From Cordylochernes scorpioides (taxonomy: Eukaryota > Arthropoda > Arachnida > Pseudoscorpiones > Chernetidae), in NCBI GenBank assembly GCA_030710605.1, contig CP092870.1, positions 52,279,921-52,343,920 on the forward strand: DNA of 64,000 nt, given 5' to 3'. The notes beneath the pieces are model-generated. The model was given only the letters and a program-made list of their open reading frames with translations, ran no database searches and had not been told where the DNA came from. Of this stretch, positions 1 to 12,515 are shown in pieces. Each line of letters begins with the position of its first letter. Within the stretch, counting starts at the first letter, position 1. The position numbers were made by a program, and so were the translations under genes.

Positions 1-3000
1 GGCAACGTCAGCATTGTGCCCCGAGAAGGCGCAACGCCGGAGGGAAGACCAGCTGATGGAGATGGGGATGCTGACGTGGGGGAACCACCGTCCGAACAGC
101 TGGGTAATGGGCAGCGCAGCCAAGCGCGGACGCTCAAGCAAGCGGCGGGCTGTGCGGGTGGTTAGGCGCTGGAAGGCGGTGGTCGACCCGCGCACCACGA
201 TTGCGTCCGCCAGGCTGTCGACGCGATAACGTCCCCGGGCATTCTGGGTTATCAGGCGTGTGCAGAAGCTCCCCAGAGCAGCGACGTCCGTGAGGGCGAC
301 ACGCGTAGCGATGGTGATGTTTGGAGCAGGCCCGGTCAGTTCTCCGATGCGCCAGCCCAGCCATCTTGTAGGAGCCAGGAGCTCAGGAGGCCGCAGGAAA
401 CGGCAGTCGCCCACGACCCGAAGAGCCCGAAGAAGTGCAGGTTGTAAGATCCGGTGGTTTAGATCTAGGATCTCCGCGGCAGGCTCGAAGAGGTGAAGAC
501 TCCGACGACGCCGCGGGGGAAGCCAGATGCCAGGAGTGGACGCAGGAGTCAGCCACATCCCGCTCTCAGCGAGCCAAGAGTGAGCGTTACGGCCTCCACG
601 CAGTGCTGCCTGGACACCCTTAAGGCACGACAGCCGGAGCTGAGTGCCCACGTCGAGAAGTCCCATGCCTCCCACAGAGATCGGCCGCGCCAGGATGCTA
701 CTGGGAAGCCATGAGGTTCGATCGTGCCCCCACACGAATCGAGCCAATCTTGCCTGCAGTCTTCCGATGGTGGTCTCGCTGGGAAGGTAGGCCTGGAGAT
801 GATAGTAGATGGCCGAGAGCACCAGGCTATTGGCCGCTTTTACTCAACCAGCAAGTGAGAGACCGCGGACAAAGGGGGACCACCTAGCAATGGCTCGCTC
901 CAGCAACTCTTGCAGGTGTTGATCTTGAGCCGAAGTTCCCATTCCAGGAGTCACTAAGGTCCCTAGAATATTGATTTTCTCCCTGTTCCAGGAGATTGCC
1001 GACGGGGAGTCAGTGCGGTTCCTCCATCTCCCGCACCAGAGACCCTGGCTCTTACCGAAGTTGACTCTTATTCCTGACGCACGCCTGAAGTCCTCGAAGA
1101 TCTTCCTGACGACCTCCTGCTGCCCATCCTCGCGGATAAGCAGGACGATGTCGTCGGCGTACGCCAGGACATTATCCCGGCCAAGTAGCTGTTCCAGGCG
1201 TAACAGGAGGGGCCCGGTGGAGATGGTAAAGAACGCTGCGCTGGCAGCGCAGCCCTGCCTCACTCCGTTGAGCATGTGGAACAGAGGAGTTCTCCCAATC
1301 CCCTCAATCCTCGCCGCAGCCTCGGCCCCAGCGTAGAGCAGAAGAATCCACCCCACGAAGACTGGCGGCAGACCGACGGAGAGAAGAGTGGACACCAGGA
1401 AGCCTCTGTCCAGCGTGTCAAACGCTGACTCCAAGTCGATGGCGACGACTGCTAGTGGGGCTTCATCTCTGCAGGCAGTGGCAACTTCATCAGCTACGCG
1501 GGCTATGTTCCAGGCTGGTGTTCTACCTGGAACGGCGTAGCTCTGGAATTCAGGTACGATGTCTCGGAGATGGGGTCGCAGTCGCCAGTAGAGGACCCCG
1601 CTGAGGACTCTGTAGTCCGTCGTTGGCAAGGAGAGGGGTCGAAGTCCGGCTAGGCCCGGACCACCGTGCGGTTTTTCTATCAGGGACATTTCGCTGCGCC
1701 GCATGGAAGTGGGCAGAGCCCCGCAGAGCTGGGACGCCTCGAAGACCCGACGGAGTGCACTCGCGAAGTAATCCTCAAAACCCCTGAAGAGCTCGCAGGG
1801 CAAGTCATCCCACCCGGCCGCTTTCCCAGTTGGCAGACGACCGATGGCAGCAACGATCTCTTCCTCGCCGATCCCATAGCGGTGGAGTGGATCGCTTTCC
1901 TCAATGGTGACCCTTAGAGTAAAACCCCGCAGGAAGCCATCGATGTCCTCCGGTGAGCACGAAGGATGGGAAAAGCGCTCTTTCAGGTTGACGAAAGCCA
2001 GTTCTCTCACCGCTGGTCCCGTAATCATTCGACCTGCGCTGTCGTAGAAAGTATTCGACGACGTTCCCCTGCGACGAAGACGAAAGGCGCGCCCGAGGTC
2101 CGGCAGGGAGGGATAGTCCGAGTAGATGGAGACATCTTCGAGCTTGGCTTGAACATATTTTCTCGCCCTCGAGATGTAGTCGTCGTCGTTATTGCGCAGG
2201 TCGTGGAGTGACTTGATGGCGGAGGCCAGATGCGCCTTAATATGTCCCCACCTCCTCCAGATTTCCGCATTCCGCATGTCCTCGATGTTTCCCAAGGCCT
2301 CGTCAAGAAGCGTTTCTACTGTCCCAACGACTAGCCTCGATCGGAGCATGCTAGCAATGCACGGTGGTCGAGGTTCTGAGGCCTCGCCGGTTTGGAGGAG
2401 GACCGCACGGTGGTCGGAGTTCTTGTAGTATAGGCTCCAGTATCGGGTGACGCGGTTGGAGAAGCTTGATGGTATAAGCACTCGATCCAATCTGCTCGCA
2501 TCCACCCGGCTTCCGCAACTGGAGATCCTTGTTGGTAGGTGCGTGGCGTCGAAGATAGCTGCGGCGTCTACGAGGTTGGCCCGGTCCAGGAGCTCCCCAA
2601 GGGCTTCGACGGAACCGGACGCAATGTCGCTCGCAGACTCCTCGGAGATATTGAGGTCCCCAAGGACCCACGCGTCTTCATTGACAGCAGCAGCTGCGAT
2701 AACCTGTAGCTGCTGTAGCCGCTCATCAGGAGCATGAGAGAGGTGGCAGTTGACAAATGTCGCCTTTGATCCCCGGATGGTAACGTCAAAGGCGGCGATC
2801 TTGCCAGGGGACAGGACCTGTTGTCCGATGACCTGGACGCCGGAAGAGAAGATGCAGGCGAGGCCGGATCCTCTGGCGCCAGAAGCTGGAACAACTGCTG
2901 CTCTGTATCCCAAGCAGAGGTCCTCAACGCTGTCCAGGGTGGTGACATTGGTTTCTTGAATGAAAGCGATGTCAACTGCGTGCTGTTTCAGGAAACAGCA

Positions 3001-3132
3001 CAATTCAATGCTCCTGTGTCGAGCGGCAATGCCGCGCACATTAAGGCACGCAAGGCGGAAGCTCTTGCGCGCTTCTTGTCTTTGTTCTGATGTCAGATAG
3101 CCGCTTGTAAAGGGCTGACTTGGAGCTTCCAA
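1..3132 (-). pseudogene. LINE ORF2: AP endonuclease + reverse transcriptase, one premature stop, 3' partial
   Basis: This would nick target DNA and reverse transcribe the element RNA at the nick. From the ATG at 3132, residues about 25-250 form the endonuclease/exonuclease/phosphatase fold (LNVRG, FIQET, GDLN, RLDRV, SDHRA). Residues about 440-720 form the RT, with IDLESAFD (motif A), NGVRQGC, and YADD at residues 658-661 (bases 1150-1161). The frame hits a TGA at 844-846, then stays open in the same frame for the remaining roughly 280 codons to the window edge with RT-like C-terminal sequence. The break is therefore a single nonsense change, plausibly CGA to TGA by CpG decay. The start overlaps the end of ORF1. 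Apart from the stop, catalytic motifs look conserved. Confidence 0.85.
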
Positions 3133-4627
3133 GTCCCTTTATCAACTTTTCATTGAAGGTGTGCAGCCCCAGACTTTGTTCTACGCTGAGCTTTTCCAGG
3201 AGCAGCCTTAGATGAGGAAGGGAGACGATAGCCTGTTTCACTTCCTCTTCCTTCAAGCCTAAGAGTGTAACCTCTCCAAAGAATGATCCTGGGAGGCGCT
3301 CGAGGAGGGTGTCAAGCTGTAGTTGAGCCGTAGACCCGGCCTTGGGAGACAAGGATCTAGATTTATCCTTGATCTTGTGATGGCTAGAGTTCTCGACTCT
3401 GTTGATGTTGAGGTCTGTCTGGGTGGAGGTTTCCGGGGTCCTGGTGGTGGGCTCAGTCTCGAGAGCTATATCCTCTTGAGCAGGTGGCGCGGAGGATGTC
3501 TGTGCCGGGGCAGCCACTGACGCAGGGTGGGAGAATGTTGCAGGTGGCGAAGCAGCTGCTGTGGTGTTAGGAGCAGGCGCCGTGGTTTTCACACTGCTCG
3601 TCTGGCTCAAGGGTTGGGTGGTGCTTGTCTCCCGGATGATCCGGGGACAGTTCATTCTTTTGTGTCCCATTCTGTAGCACTTGGAGCAACGGAAGCCGTA
3701 CTCCAAGTAGGCCAGTGCAGAGCCGCCCTTGGCAGTCACAATGATCTTTTTAGGAAGATCTGTGATTTTTTTTCCATTGTTCATGAGAATGAACGCAGTT
3801 TTTTTTAGGTCAAGCCAGGTGTAGCCGCCGGAAGAATTCACGGTAGGGGCGATGGAGACTACCTGACAGTAAGGCCTCAGAGTCCTGATGATATCGGCGT
3901 CCTCGATTACAAATGGGAGACCGCTGATGGTGATTTTTTCTGCCTTCTTTTGGTAGGGAAGGGCTTTAAGGAGGGCTCCCTTAATCATCAGACCATCCTC
4001 TATGATCGTCTCCGCCATATCAGGCCGCTCGAAGCCAACTAGGATCTGTCCGGAAGCTTTTCCTATCTGTACAACGCAGCCTTTCCCCAGTTTGTTCTCC
4101 AGAGCCTTGATGTAGTCTACTTGGGTGAACTCCGGGGAGAACTCCAGATAGGTCATCTGGTCATAGGTTCCGGCAGCTGCTTTGCTCCGACACTGAGCCA
4201 GTATTTGCCTCGAGACCTTTATTTGCTCGATGGTGTTCCTAGGGCACGATGGCTGGCGCGGCGTAGTGCTGTCCCGGGTGGTTTTCGTCTGTCGAGAAGG
4301 ACCAGGCAGAGACTGACTCGCCCTTTCCGAAGGAAGCAGACGCTTTCTCTTTTTGGGTTGTTCAAAATTTTCATCGTTTTCGACGATGTCGGCCCAATTC
4401 CGGCTTGATTGAGGGAAATTTGCATTTCCGCCGCTTGTCACGGGCAGTTTTGCATAATTTTCTAATGTTTCAGAATTTGTAGAATTCTTCTTAGAAGTAA
4501 TTTCCGCCAAAATCTCGGCATTCGCTGGAGATCCATCGCCGGAAACAACACCATCATGCTCCCCTTCGTACTGGCCATCCGCCAATACGGAAAACACATT
4601 ACTTATCTCCATCTTCTCGCCCTCCAT
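3041..4627 (-). CDS. LINE ORF1, gag-like nucleic-acid-binding protein with CCHC knuckle
   Basis: Probable RNA-binding ORF1 protein of the LINE. The frame is open from 4723, but I prefer the ATG at 4627 (MEGEKMEIS) because the upstream codons come from the (GA)n run and give a low-complexity SLSLSLS stretch. A zinc knuckle C-x2-C-x4-H-x4-C lies at bases 3647-3688. Before it is a basic KKRKR patch and a region that may be an RRM-like fold; after it comes a Pro/Thr/Ala-rich linker and a helical C-terminus. The stop at 3041 falls inside ORF2 in another frame, so ORF2 would need re-initiation or frameshifting. No internal stop is seen. Confidence 0.8.
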   Translation of the reverse strand: MEGEKMEISNVFSVLADGQYEGEHDGVVSGDGSPANAEILAEITSKKNSTNSETLENYAKLPVTSGGNANFPQSSRNWADIVENDENFEQPKKRKRLLPSERASQSLPGPSRQTKTTRDSTTPRQPSCPRNTIEQIKVSRQILAQCRSKAAAGTYDQMTYLEFSPEFTQVDYIKALENKLGKGCVVQIGKASGQILVGFERPDMAETIIEDGLMIKGALLKALPYQKKAEKITISGLPFVIEDADIIRTLRPYCQVVSIAPTVNSSGGYTWLDLKKTAFILMNNGKKITDLPKKIIVTAKGGSALAYLEYGFRCSKCYRMGHKRMNCPRIIRETSTTQPLSQTSSVKTTAPAPNTTAAASPPATFSHPASVAAPAQTSSAPPAQEDIALETEPTTRTPETSTQTDLNINRVENSSHHKIKDKSRSLSPKAGSTAQLQLDTLLERLPGSFFGEVTLLGLKEEEVKQAIVSLPHLRLLLEKLSVEQSLGLHTFNEKLIKGLGSSKSALYKRLSDIRTKTRSAQELPPCVP

Positions 4628-4739
4628 CGCCGAAGAACGCGGAGCTCGCGCACCGCGTGGCCGCACGGCCGAGAGAGAGAGAGAGAGAGAAAATAAAAAA
4701 CATTTAACAATTACACTTACCAATTATATAAACAAAAAA

Positions 4740-5079
4740 ATCACTCTTTCTTTCTTCTTTTTATATTAAAGTATTTTAAGATCATTGATTTATTATTTTA
4801 AAACATTTTCCTTCTTTTTTACAACAAAATATTTCCATAAATAATAAAACAATTAACAAAGGTTTTGACCAATTAATTATTATGGCTTAATTCAACGATC
4901 ATTTGACAATATATTCCGGTAATGGCGCAGATAATCAGAAATCTTCAGTTCCAGGCTCAGAATAACTTTATTTCTTAATATAAATTCAGAAAACTTTCAA
5001 ATTGAAACATGTTAGATATATATAAAATAAAATTGGCAGATAAGTTTTTTTTCTAAAGAGTTTATTGTAGAAAATACAC
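4740..5079. other. AT-rich sequence, nothing recognised
   Basis: AT-rich DNA between the LINE 5' end and the Tc1 relic. I see no ORF, splice-like structure or repeat that I can name. Confidence 0.5.
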
Positions 5080-6683
5080 CGACCACAAAAATAATTGCAT
5101 CACCTATTAATAACTCAGAAAATTTCTATGAAAAATTGACACTTAGTTAGATTGTGGATTTTCATCTAAGGTGGCATGGTCAGATTCGGGGAATCGACTG
5201 AGAAGTAATAACGTGGACTTGTAAGTGGCGATGCATTTTCTGATTTTTATGGGTTTATATAGTCTCAAGTAGAAGTACGGGACCTTCATCTGACCCAATT
5301 AAATCATGAACACGGTCTTTTGGGACCAATATGGGTTCATATTCATGGAAATATATACTTCCATCAACAAGTAAAGATAGTGTAAATCATTAGAAACTCT
5401 AACTGGCCGAAGTGTCTATTTTTCATAGAAATATGAATGCCGGCCAGGCAGCCTCTATCTTCAAGATAACTCATAAAATATTCTGAAAATTCACATAATT
5501 AATAAGAACATTGAGACATATAAATATTCATTTTTATGACACCATACCTAGAGCAAATGTGTACAAAATAGCCTTGTTTTTACACATGAAAGGGTATATT
5601 TGTTTAGGCCCCTAATGATCATCAATTGAAATTATCATTTTTTATTATTATTAGAAAAATTGATATTAAGGTAGGCTGCAAAAAAAGGTGATTTTTATTT
5701 TGATTACACTGGTCAGGGAATGAGAAATTTCAAGAAAATTTGGTACAGGTCTACCTAGACTAACAAGAGAGATAAAAGATAGAATGTGATTCGAAGGATG
5801 GTTTCAGCAGACAGAACAACGAGCAGTTTTACATGTACAGAATGAATTTGGACCATCTCTGAACACCATTTAATACCGTCGTATAGAAGCAGAACTCAGT
5901 AATCGCCGACCTTTTTTAAGAATTCTACTCTCTCAGACACTGAACATACAGGCGCAGCTGGTGTGAAGAGAGACGTCTTTATTATTTTAAAAAATGTATT
6001 CTGTCATTTTTCTAATTAATCCATATTAAGTTTGGGGATTCATGACGGCAGGATAAATGTTAGACGTTTGCTCCAAATATTCCATCAAGATGAAATTGTG
6101 AAAAGGCATACAGCAAGAAACCCTGGCTTCAGAGTGTAGAGTGGCATCAGTTATGAAAGTAGGACCCTATAAGGCTATTCATGGCACAATATGACTGCTC
6201 AGGTATACAATGCAGATGTGTTGCAACCTGTTGTGTTACCATTTCTTGAGCCGACTAAAATGCCATTTTCCAATAAGATAATGCATGACCACATACAACC
6301 GACATCTCACTGACATCCTTTCCTGGCCCACACACTTCCCATTCCCCAATTGAGCATGTATGGAACATGATGGGAAGGAAATTTGGCACATTTCACAGCC
6401 AAGTAATCTTAAACAGATTCGGAAAAAAAAATCTAGTGATTGGTCCAGCATCCCCCAAGAAACCATAAATTACTCTGACATTAAGCCTCATCGTGTTTCT
6501 TCTTGTATACGTGCCAAAGAGGAGGCCACTCCAAATATTGCTTAAAACTTTATATCTCAATATATTTGAATCCTCTTTTTTGAAATTTCCATCAATTATT
6601 TTCCACATTACCATTATATAGCCTACCAAATTTTCAGAAAATTTTACATAAGTATATCGAGATGATGCAACTTTTTGTGGCCA
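5080..6683 (+). mobile_element. Decayed Tc1-like transposon
   Basis: Degenerate terminal inverted repeats lie at about 5080-5105 (gaccacaaaaataattgcat) and about 6657-6683 (reverse complement ggccacaaaaagttgcatca). Between them, plus-strand translation in shifting frames gives Tc1 transposase pieces. Near 6040-6240 is DGRINVRRL, then a stretch like the region before the second catalytic Asp. At about 6345-6375 is a form of the P-I-E-H-V-W-N block that carries the catalytic Glu. Near 6455-6540 is the C-terminal SIPQETI motif. Many stops and frameshifts are present, so this is an old inactive copy. Exact termini are uncertain. Confidence 0.7.
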
Positions 6684-7930
6684 GCCTATTTTCTCAGTTA
6701 ATCTAATGGGACCAACAAGTCTGTACTCAACTCTTTTATTTACAAATCTGTTAACCCCAGACTACAGCAATTCTTTCTATAGCTCAAATTAAAATGAACG
6801 ACCTAGAATAACCTTTTGGTATCGTTTGATAGCATACGTTTTGTAATCATAGCCACCACGAGATTATTTAATAATGAAATAAAACAAAGGTACATTATTT
6901 TCAATGAATCTCTTGAAGACAACTCCAACTTCGGGTGATATTACAGGACCTATGAGGGTCCGGTGTACTGGGCTCCAGAAGGCCAGCCAACTCCTTCTTG
7001 GATGGAGACGTTCTCTCCCTACTACCTGATGCCGTAAGTAAAGCCCTTACACTGTGGTGTAGTGCCAAGATATATATACAAGTGGTAGTTGTCACAGCGA
7101 AGGTGCTGTCAACTGGAAGTTGGGATTGGATTGGTGAATTTTGCAGTCGTCATGGCAGGAGTAAGGAGACAGGATTGGTTGGTCAAGAGAACCGATGCTG
7201 ACAGACAGAGAGCATGGAGGAGAGTGAGCTTACGCCCCGCGAATTACGCTGGATCAGAAGACACTTCCAGTACGGATGATACTCGGAGACGCTACTGAGG
7301 CTTCCCCAGTCGGGTGATGTCACGTGACCTTTATTAAGATTCTGATTGGTCATTCATTACATCATGGAAGATTAAGAATCGCCTTGATTGGTCCAAACGA
7401 CCTGGGAAGCCATCTTTGATAGTTATAACAGAAAATGTGAGGATGGAGCATTGACCTAAATAAAGTTGTTTTCGGCGAATTCAACTTCGGGGTCCTTTGT
7501 CTTGGAGTTCTCTGGAATAAAAGTGTCGTTGACCTAGCGCTAATGATGCGAGATAGAAATCTTTCCTCTTAACTCTAGGCCTAACTGCAATCGTTTATTA
7601 ATATCTATAATCGTATTATCTCCTTGTTTTTCTCTGTCTGTCTGACATACAGTCCGTATTTTATTTGGCTCTTTGCAGTACATCATGTCATACAGTAAGT
7701 TGGTACAGGGTACAAGGTGGTTGGACATAGGCAGGGACATGGTAGAATGACTGGGATTTTAAATTATCAGATACATACATTATATTTGTGATGAGGCGGC
7801 AGTCAAATTTTATCTACAGCTGCTTAGCCATGATTTAAGATGCACTAAATAAATTTTGAAATATTTTTTTTAATATTTGCATTTCGGATGCAATTAAGAC
7901 ATTGAATGGCTCTTTAAAAGTGATAATACA
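6684..7930. other. Intergenic; possible LTR-like stretch near 7050-7550
   Basis: No gene recognised. A GC-richer block about 6930-7320 is followed by an AATAAA-type signal (ctaaataaag, about 7456) and a short GC-rich stretch. This is what an LTR or the end of a transcript could look like, but I found no second copy and no clear boundaries. Confidence 0.25.
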
Positions 7931-8460
7931 TTAGTGAATTAGTTATTATTTTATTAAATGATTATCATTTTTTCATGTTTATATTTTGCTACTTTGTAAA
8001 CTTCCCTCCTTACTTATCTTTTGATTATCATTCATAGTTTGTTCTTACCTTAAATAAATTGCTGTGTCATCCCGAAGTTTGTCTTTCCTGATTTTCCACG
8101 GGGCATTTTGGTGGAGATGCTGTTAAATTAGGAAAAACAAACTGAAGATCGCCGTGAAGACCTTGAGGCCATGGGTGCTGTGATCTACATTTTAAGAGAT
8201 TGGCTCCAGAATTCACCGCCGTGTCAAAGCCAAGACTTCCCTCCAAGATGACGATGTCCCTATAGAGGATATGACGACAAAGCCGCTTTTCAAGCCGCAA
8301 GAAAAAGGACGCAAAGGTACTAGGGACAAAGTTCCAAGACTTCGATGGAATCCTTGGCAGAAGCACGTCAGAACCATGTCAGTATCTACAATAATTGCAA
8401 ACTGTGGGTCACAGCTCCCATCGGAAGGAAGCTATGTAGCGAAGTATTTATTATTTATCG
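7931..8460 (+). mobile_element. Short LTR element remnant (TRIM-like): LTR, PBS-like site, 0.33-kb interior, start of second LTR
   Basis: About 7931-8105 matches the solo-LTR family seen at 8680, 25573 and 26152, with a worn 5' end. It is followed directly by tggtggagatgctg, close to the sequence after the 5' LTR of the gag element at 23235 (tggtggagaagctg) and so probably its primer-binding site. A non-coding interior of about 330 bp ends in a purine-rich tract (cggaaggaag). Then TGTAGCGAAGTATTTATT at 8435 starts a second LTR, which breaks off near 8460. The layout is a small non-autonomous LTR element whose 3' LTR is truncated. Confidence 0.55.
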
Positions 8461-8679
8461 TTCCACAAGGAATTATTTACGTGATTTTTCATCTTCCTCA
8501 TTTTTTATATCGATGAAAGAGTTGATTTCCCCCATCGTTACATTCGGGATTTAAAGAAATATATTACAACAATTAGGTATCAATTAAAGTTTGATTTATA
8601 AAAGGGTTTTTTCTCAAGGCAAATTGCTCGATATTGATCTTTATCTGTAACTCTTTTTATCGAATCTCAATATCAATAT

Positions 8680-8853
8680 TGTAGCGGAGTATTTATTATT
8701 TTATTAACAGAGTATCATTTTTTATGTTTATATTTTGCTACTCTGTAAACTTCCCTCATTGCTTACCTTTTGTTTTACATTCATAGTTTGTTGTTACCTT
8801 AAATAAAATTGCTGTCATCCTGTAGTTTGTCTTTCCAAATTTTCCACGTGGCA
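8680..8853 (+). repeat. Solo LTR (TGTAGCG...GTGGCA family)
   Basis: Begins TGTAGCGGAGTATTTATT and ends CCACGTGGCA. It is flanked on the left by ATAT and on the right by ATAA, a 4-bp target duplication with one mismatch. It carries an AATAAA signal in its 3' half. Other copies lie at about 7931, 25573, 26152 (reverse), 43283 and 61935. Confidence 0.7.
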
Positions 8854-8859
8854 ATAAAA

Positions 8860-10960
8860 AAAAAAATTAAACAAATTTCTTATATTTACTATATTTCTAA
8901 ATGAATGAGGTATTATGGGTTATATATAACGTTGGGTTGTACCCAGATAGCGTTTGTTTGCTTTGTTTGATCAGAATGGTAAAAAGATGATACCTGAGTT
9001 CATGAAGAGATGCATTTAGAACTAGAGCTTTATAGGAGTCATAAGAACTGGGAGGATTACAAAATAAGGGACTGACCTTCAATATCCCCCGTCAGAAGAA
9101 TCTTTGGCACCGTGGACGTCACTTTTGCAAAGCTTCCCGCTCCACACGAAGTTCACATCCGGCCTGGATGACCATGACTTGTAGGCAGATTCGCTGCTGA
9201 CCAACATACTCGTTTCGATGTCCATTTCCTCAAAGCAATTCCCTCAGAACCTAGCCTTCTCTGCTTCAGGGAACCTTGCGGTCAGGACAACAGCTGCTAT
9301 CCATTGAAATGTCCGCCCCGGGACACTCCGATCCTCCTTGAGTGAGACTGCTCGAATTCGAACACTCTTGTAATCATAATGTCGTTTTCCTCTTTGAAAC
9401 CCGCAGCCAGTATCGCACTGCCGGTCTTTCAGCCTTTTTTCTGTTCTGAATTTTTCTATCCTGCTGCGGTGCCACCCCGACTGGCGCTAAGAGCACTTCA
9501 TTATGTGTCCATTTCTCACCTCCTATGACGTTCTTGCACTTGGTATAAAAGCGCCAGTATAGTGTTGGTCTTAAAACATAGCAGCAATGGATATTGCGAT
9601 ATATATATAATTAGTAGTGGTGCAAATGATTTTAGTTTGTTTTTAACTGCTTCTGCATAAATTTGCATAACTATTGTACTTTGTATGTGTGCTTAGTGTT
9701 ATTTGATGAATCATTATTTGAAAAATACTTTTTTAGTTGATTATGTATTTTTAAATATATACATTCTAAAATATTATATATAAATATGTTTTAAAATATT
9801 TTATATATATAGAGAAGAATAAAAAATGATCTAAGGGTGTAGTGTGTGAGGTGAAATAAGCCATCATCGAAATCCGGTTGCATGTTCAGGAATTATATTT
9901 TCTCTATAAAATAAATGTATGTACGTAAATAGGAACCTATACAATTTGAAATTTAATAAATATTCATTTTGCTTATCGTCCCAGTACATAAGTTAAGATG
10001 GTAATAAAAAAAATGCTACAACTCAGTTTTAGAAAATTCTGAAATCACCTAACACCTATTATACATGTTTTTAGGCTTTGGCCCTCATCAGTGCAGACTG
10101 GCTTCGATTTCATAACATCCTATTAGCAAATCGGTCAAATAGAGCAATAGGAAATCGGCCTAAATTTCCAAAAAAGTGCTTTAGCTGGTGAAATTTCAGA
10201 GCCGATTTTCAGGCTATAGTACAACATCATGTTGTAATAGGATAATATCCGTGTAATAAAAAAGGCCCATCTCTCATAAAAAAATGTATTGTAACTATAA
10301 GATTTGGGTAATCATTCAGTACAGAACGTTAGAGTGGTGATGAAGAATGTGCCATAACATTCTGACAAATTCTCCCATTAAATATTCATCTAAATTTTGG
10401 CCATTGATATGACCTAGCAACTTTATCAGCTAAACACCTTTGGCCAATTTTGGAATTTTCATTTGATTCCCTTACGAATCTCATGAATTCAAAGCCAGAC
10501 CTGGACTGACGAAGGCATTTACCCAGAACTCATGGTCTCCAGTTGAACGCTTCTCGGTAACCCAAAGTTGTTATTGTGACTTTGTTACCGACCCGAGTCC
10601 TTTATTTTGCGATACCGTCAATAGATAGCGTCTATTTTTATGGAAAGTGACCATTATTTTGATAGATCTACTTTTATGTACCGATGTTTCTGTGAAATGA
10701 TGAGTCATTATCATAATCAATTTGCTTAAAGGCACTCAGAAATAAACTACGTTAAATATGTTCATAATGTATATAGATATAGTTACAGGAAACAAAAACA
10801 AACATATATATTTTCATAATTAATATCTGTATAAGTAGACTTAAAGGCAACATCATAAGATTATTGGAGTGAAAACTCCAGAAGATTTTATAATTGACAA
10901 TTTATATTGTTTGTTTTATCATATTTTATTTGTCTTTTTTCAAATGAAAGTCATTTTCAC
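8860..10960. other. Intergenic; one GC-richer island at about 9090-9590
   Basis: No ORF or named repeat is supported across most of this stretch. The 9090-9590 island stands out in composition and ends in a TATAAAAG box at 9544-9551, but no coding frame follows it. Around 10080-10400 is a diverged piece of the ggccctcatcag repeat family also seen at 21530, 51500 and 57000. Confidence 0.3.
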
Positions 10961-12410
10961 AAGACACTCACTCTCACGACCATACAATCACACACTATAT
11001 AGCCCCAGGAGAAAAAAAACAAAGATACATCTACAAAAACAAACACATACACAATACAGACAACCACACAAACACACCGCACATCCTTACACGCCACGCG
11101 CAAAAACAAACCTACACGCTACACGTCACGCACACTACTTGCCCACAAAAACATTACACACGCATACAACACAACTGCACAAATATTCCATTCACCAATA
11201 CACACTAGACATCGAACACAACCTCACAAACAAACCCCATTTACCAATACACGCCAGACACACAACATGACCGCACAAGCAAACATCATGCACCAATATA
11301 CACCAGACCCACAACACAATCACTCGAACACGCCAATACACATTGAAAAACGCAAATTTCACATACAGAACACACCCTCGCAACACACACAAACACACCT
11401 TACACAAATACACCACAAACACCTCACTCCTTAACCTACCCCTCATCTAAAACAAACGCAAACATGCAGCACGCACAAATACACACACCCCTAACTCATA
11501 TATCACACACAGTACACTCAAAACACACAAACCCAAACACATACACCTACAAACTATAAACCAACCGTCCCAACACAAACACAACAAACATCAAACCCAC
11601 ATACCAGATACAAATACCACCCAAACACTAACTTTTCAAAACTACACACATCCACACCACACACCCAAAAACACCATACAATTAAACACATACACCGAAA
11701 AATCAGACACCCACGAACCCACACAAACATACCACACACTAAACCACTCTTGAATTCCACATACCATACAGTACATACAATACACAACCCAATCACATTC
11801 ATTAATACATCTCACATTCACTAACATAACACACCGAAAACAAATCCACACACCACACACGATAAACCCACAAACACATATACACTCATACCACACACGC
11901 AACAACCACAAACGGCATCCACACGCTCACATCACACACCCTTCATTCATAAACATACAAGCCCACATACCTAACAGACACCATACGCAAACAGACCGCA
12001 AATACACAAACACTACACACTTACAGATTAAAAACGACAACCACGTAACACATTAATTCGCACAAACACCACACACTCCTACACACCACTCAAACCACAT
12101 TAAAAACACCACACACAGACCCACCGCTCCAGCACGAACTATACGTATACGACACAACCGCACACACCATACTAACACACATCCGATCCACATACCTCAC
12201 ATAATCACACCACACGCAAAAACACACCTAAAACAACACACACCCATACGCCACAGACCCCTGCCACACACCTATACACACGCCTTACAACTATACAGCA
12301 CACACATGACTCAACCCCATCCACCTTACACACACTCACACAAACAACACATCGGGCATCCATACATATCACGCACCCATACACTACAAACACACCACAT
12401 TTTCACGCTT
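10960..12410. repeat. Long CA-rich, G-poor low-complexity tract
   Basis: About 1.4 kb in which the plus strand is almost entirely A and C with scattered T and very little G. It is a degenerate (CA)n-like sequence with no fixed period. A second short CA-rich patch follows at about 12610-12800, after the candidate exon. Open frames here reflect the composition, not coding. It is followed by a pyrimidine tract leading into the exon at 12516. Confidence 0.85.
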
Positions 12411-12515
12411 CGTTCTACCCTTCTTTTATCTCTCTCTCATTTTTCTTTCCATTTTTTTTTCTCGATCTTCTCTTTATTTTAGTGTCCTTTTCTTTATTTT
12501 TCTTTAACATTTCAG

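Larger units (their letters stand above)
1..4690 (-). mobile_element. Non-LTR retrotransposon (LINE, Tx1/L1-like), left part outside window
   Basis: A two-ORF LINE reads leftward. ORF1 has a CCHC knuckle; ORF2 has an APE-type endonuclease followed by a reverse transcriptase with YADD. The two ORFs overlap by about 90 bp. The probable 5' end is near 4690, where a short (GA)n run and GC-rich DNA give way to AT-rich flank. The 3' end lies beyond the window. The whole element is far more GC-rich than its surroundings, as expected of a recently arrived element with its own codon use. No RNase H domain is seen. Assignment to Tx1/L1 rests on the RT motif-A-to-C pattern and ORF order, and is inference. 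Confidence 0.85.

Noticed and set aside
2025..2975. Several ORFs of 90-135 codons overlapping the LINE on both strands
   Set aside because: Shadow frames of GC-rich ORF2, with no independent motifs.
9544..9551. TATAAAAG box as a promoter
   Set aside because: No coding frame or splice structure downstream; only a GC-richer island upstream.
10869..11270. 133-codon Thr/His-rich ORF
   Set aside because: Follows the CA-rich composition; no protein features.
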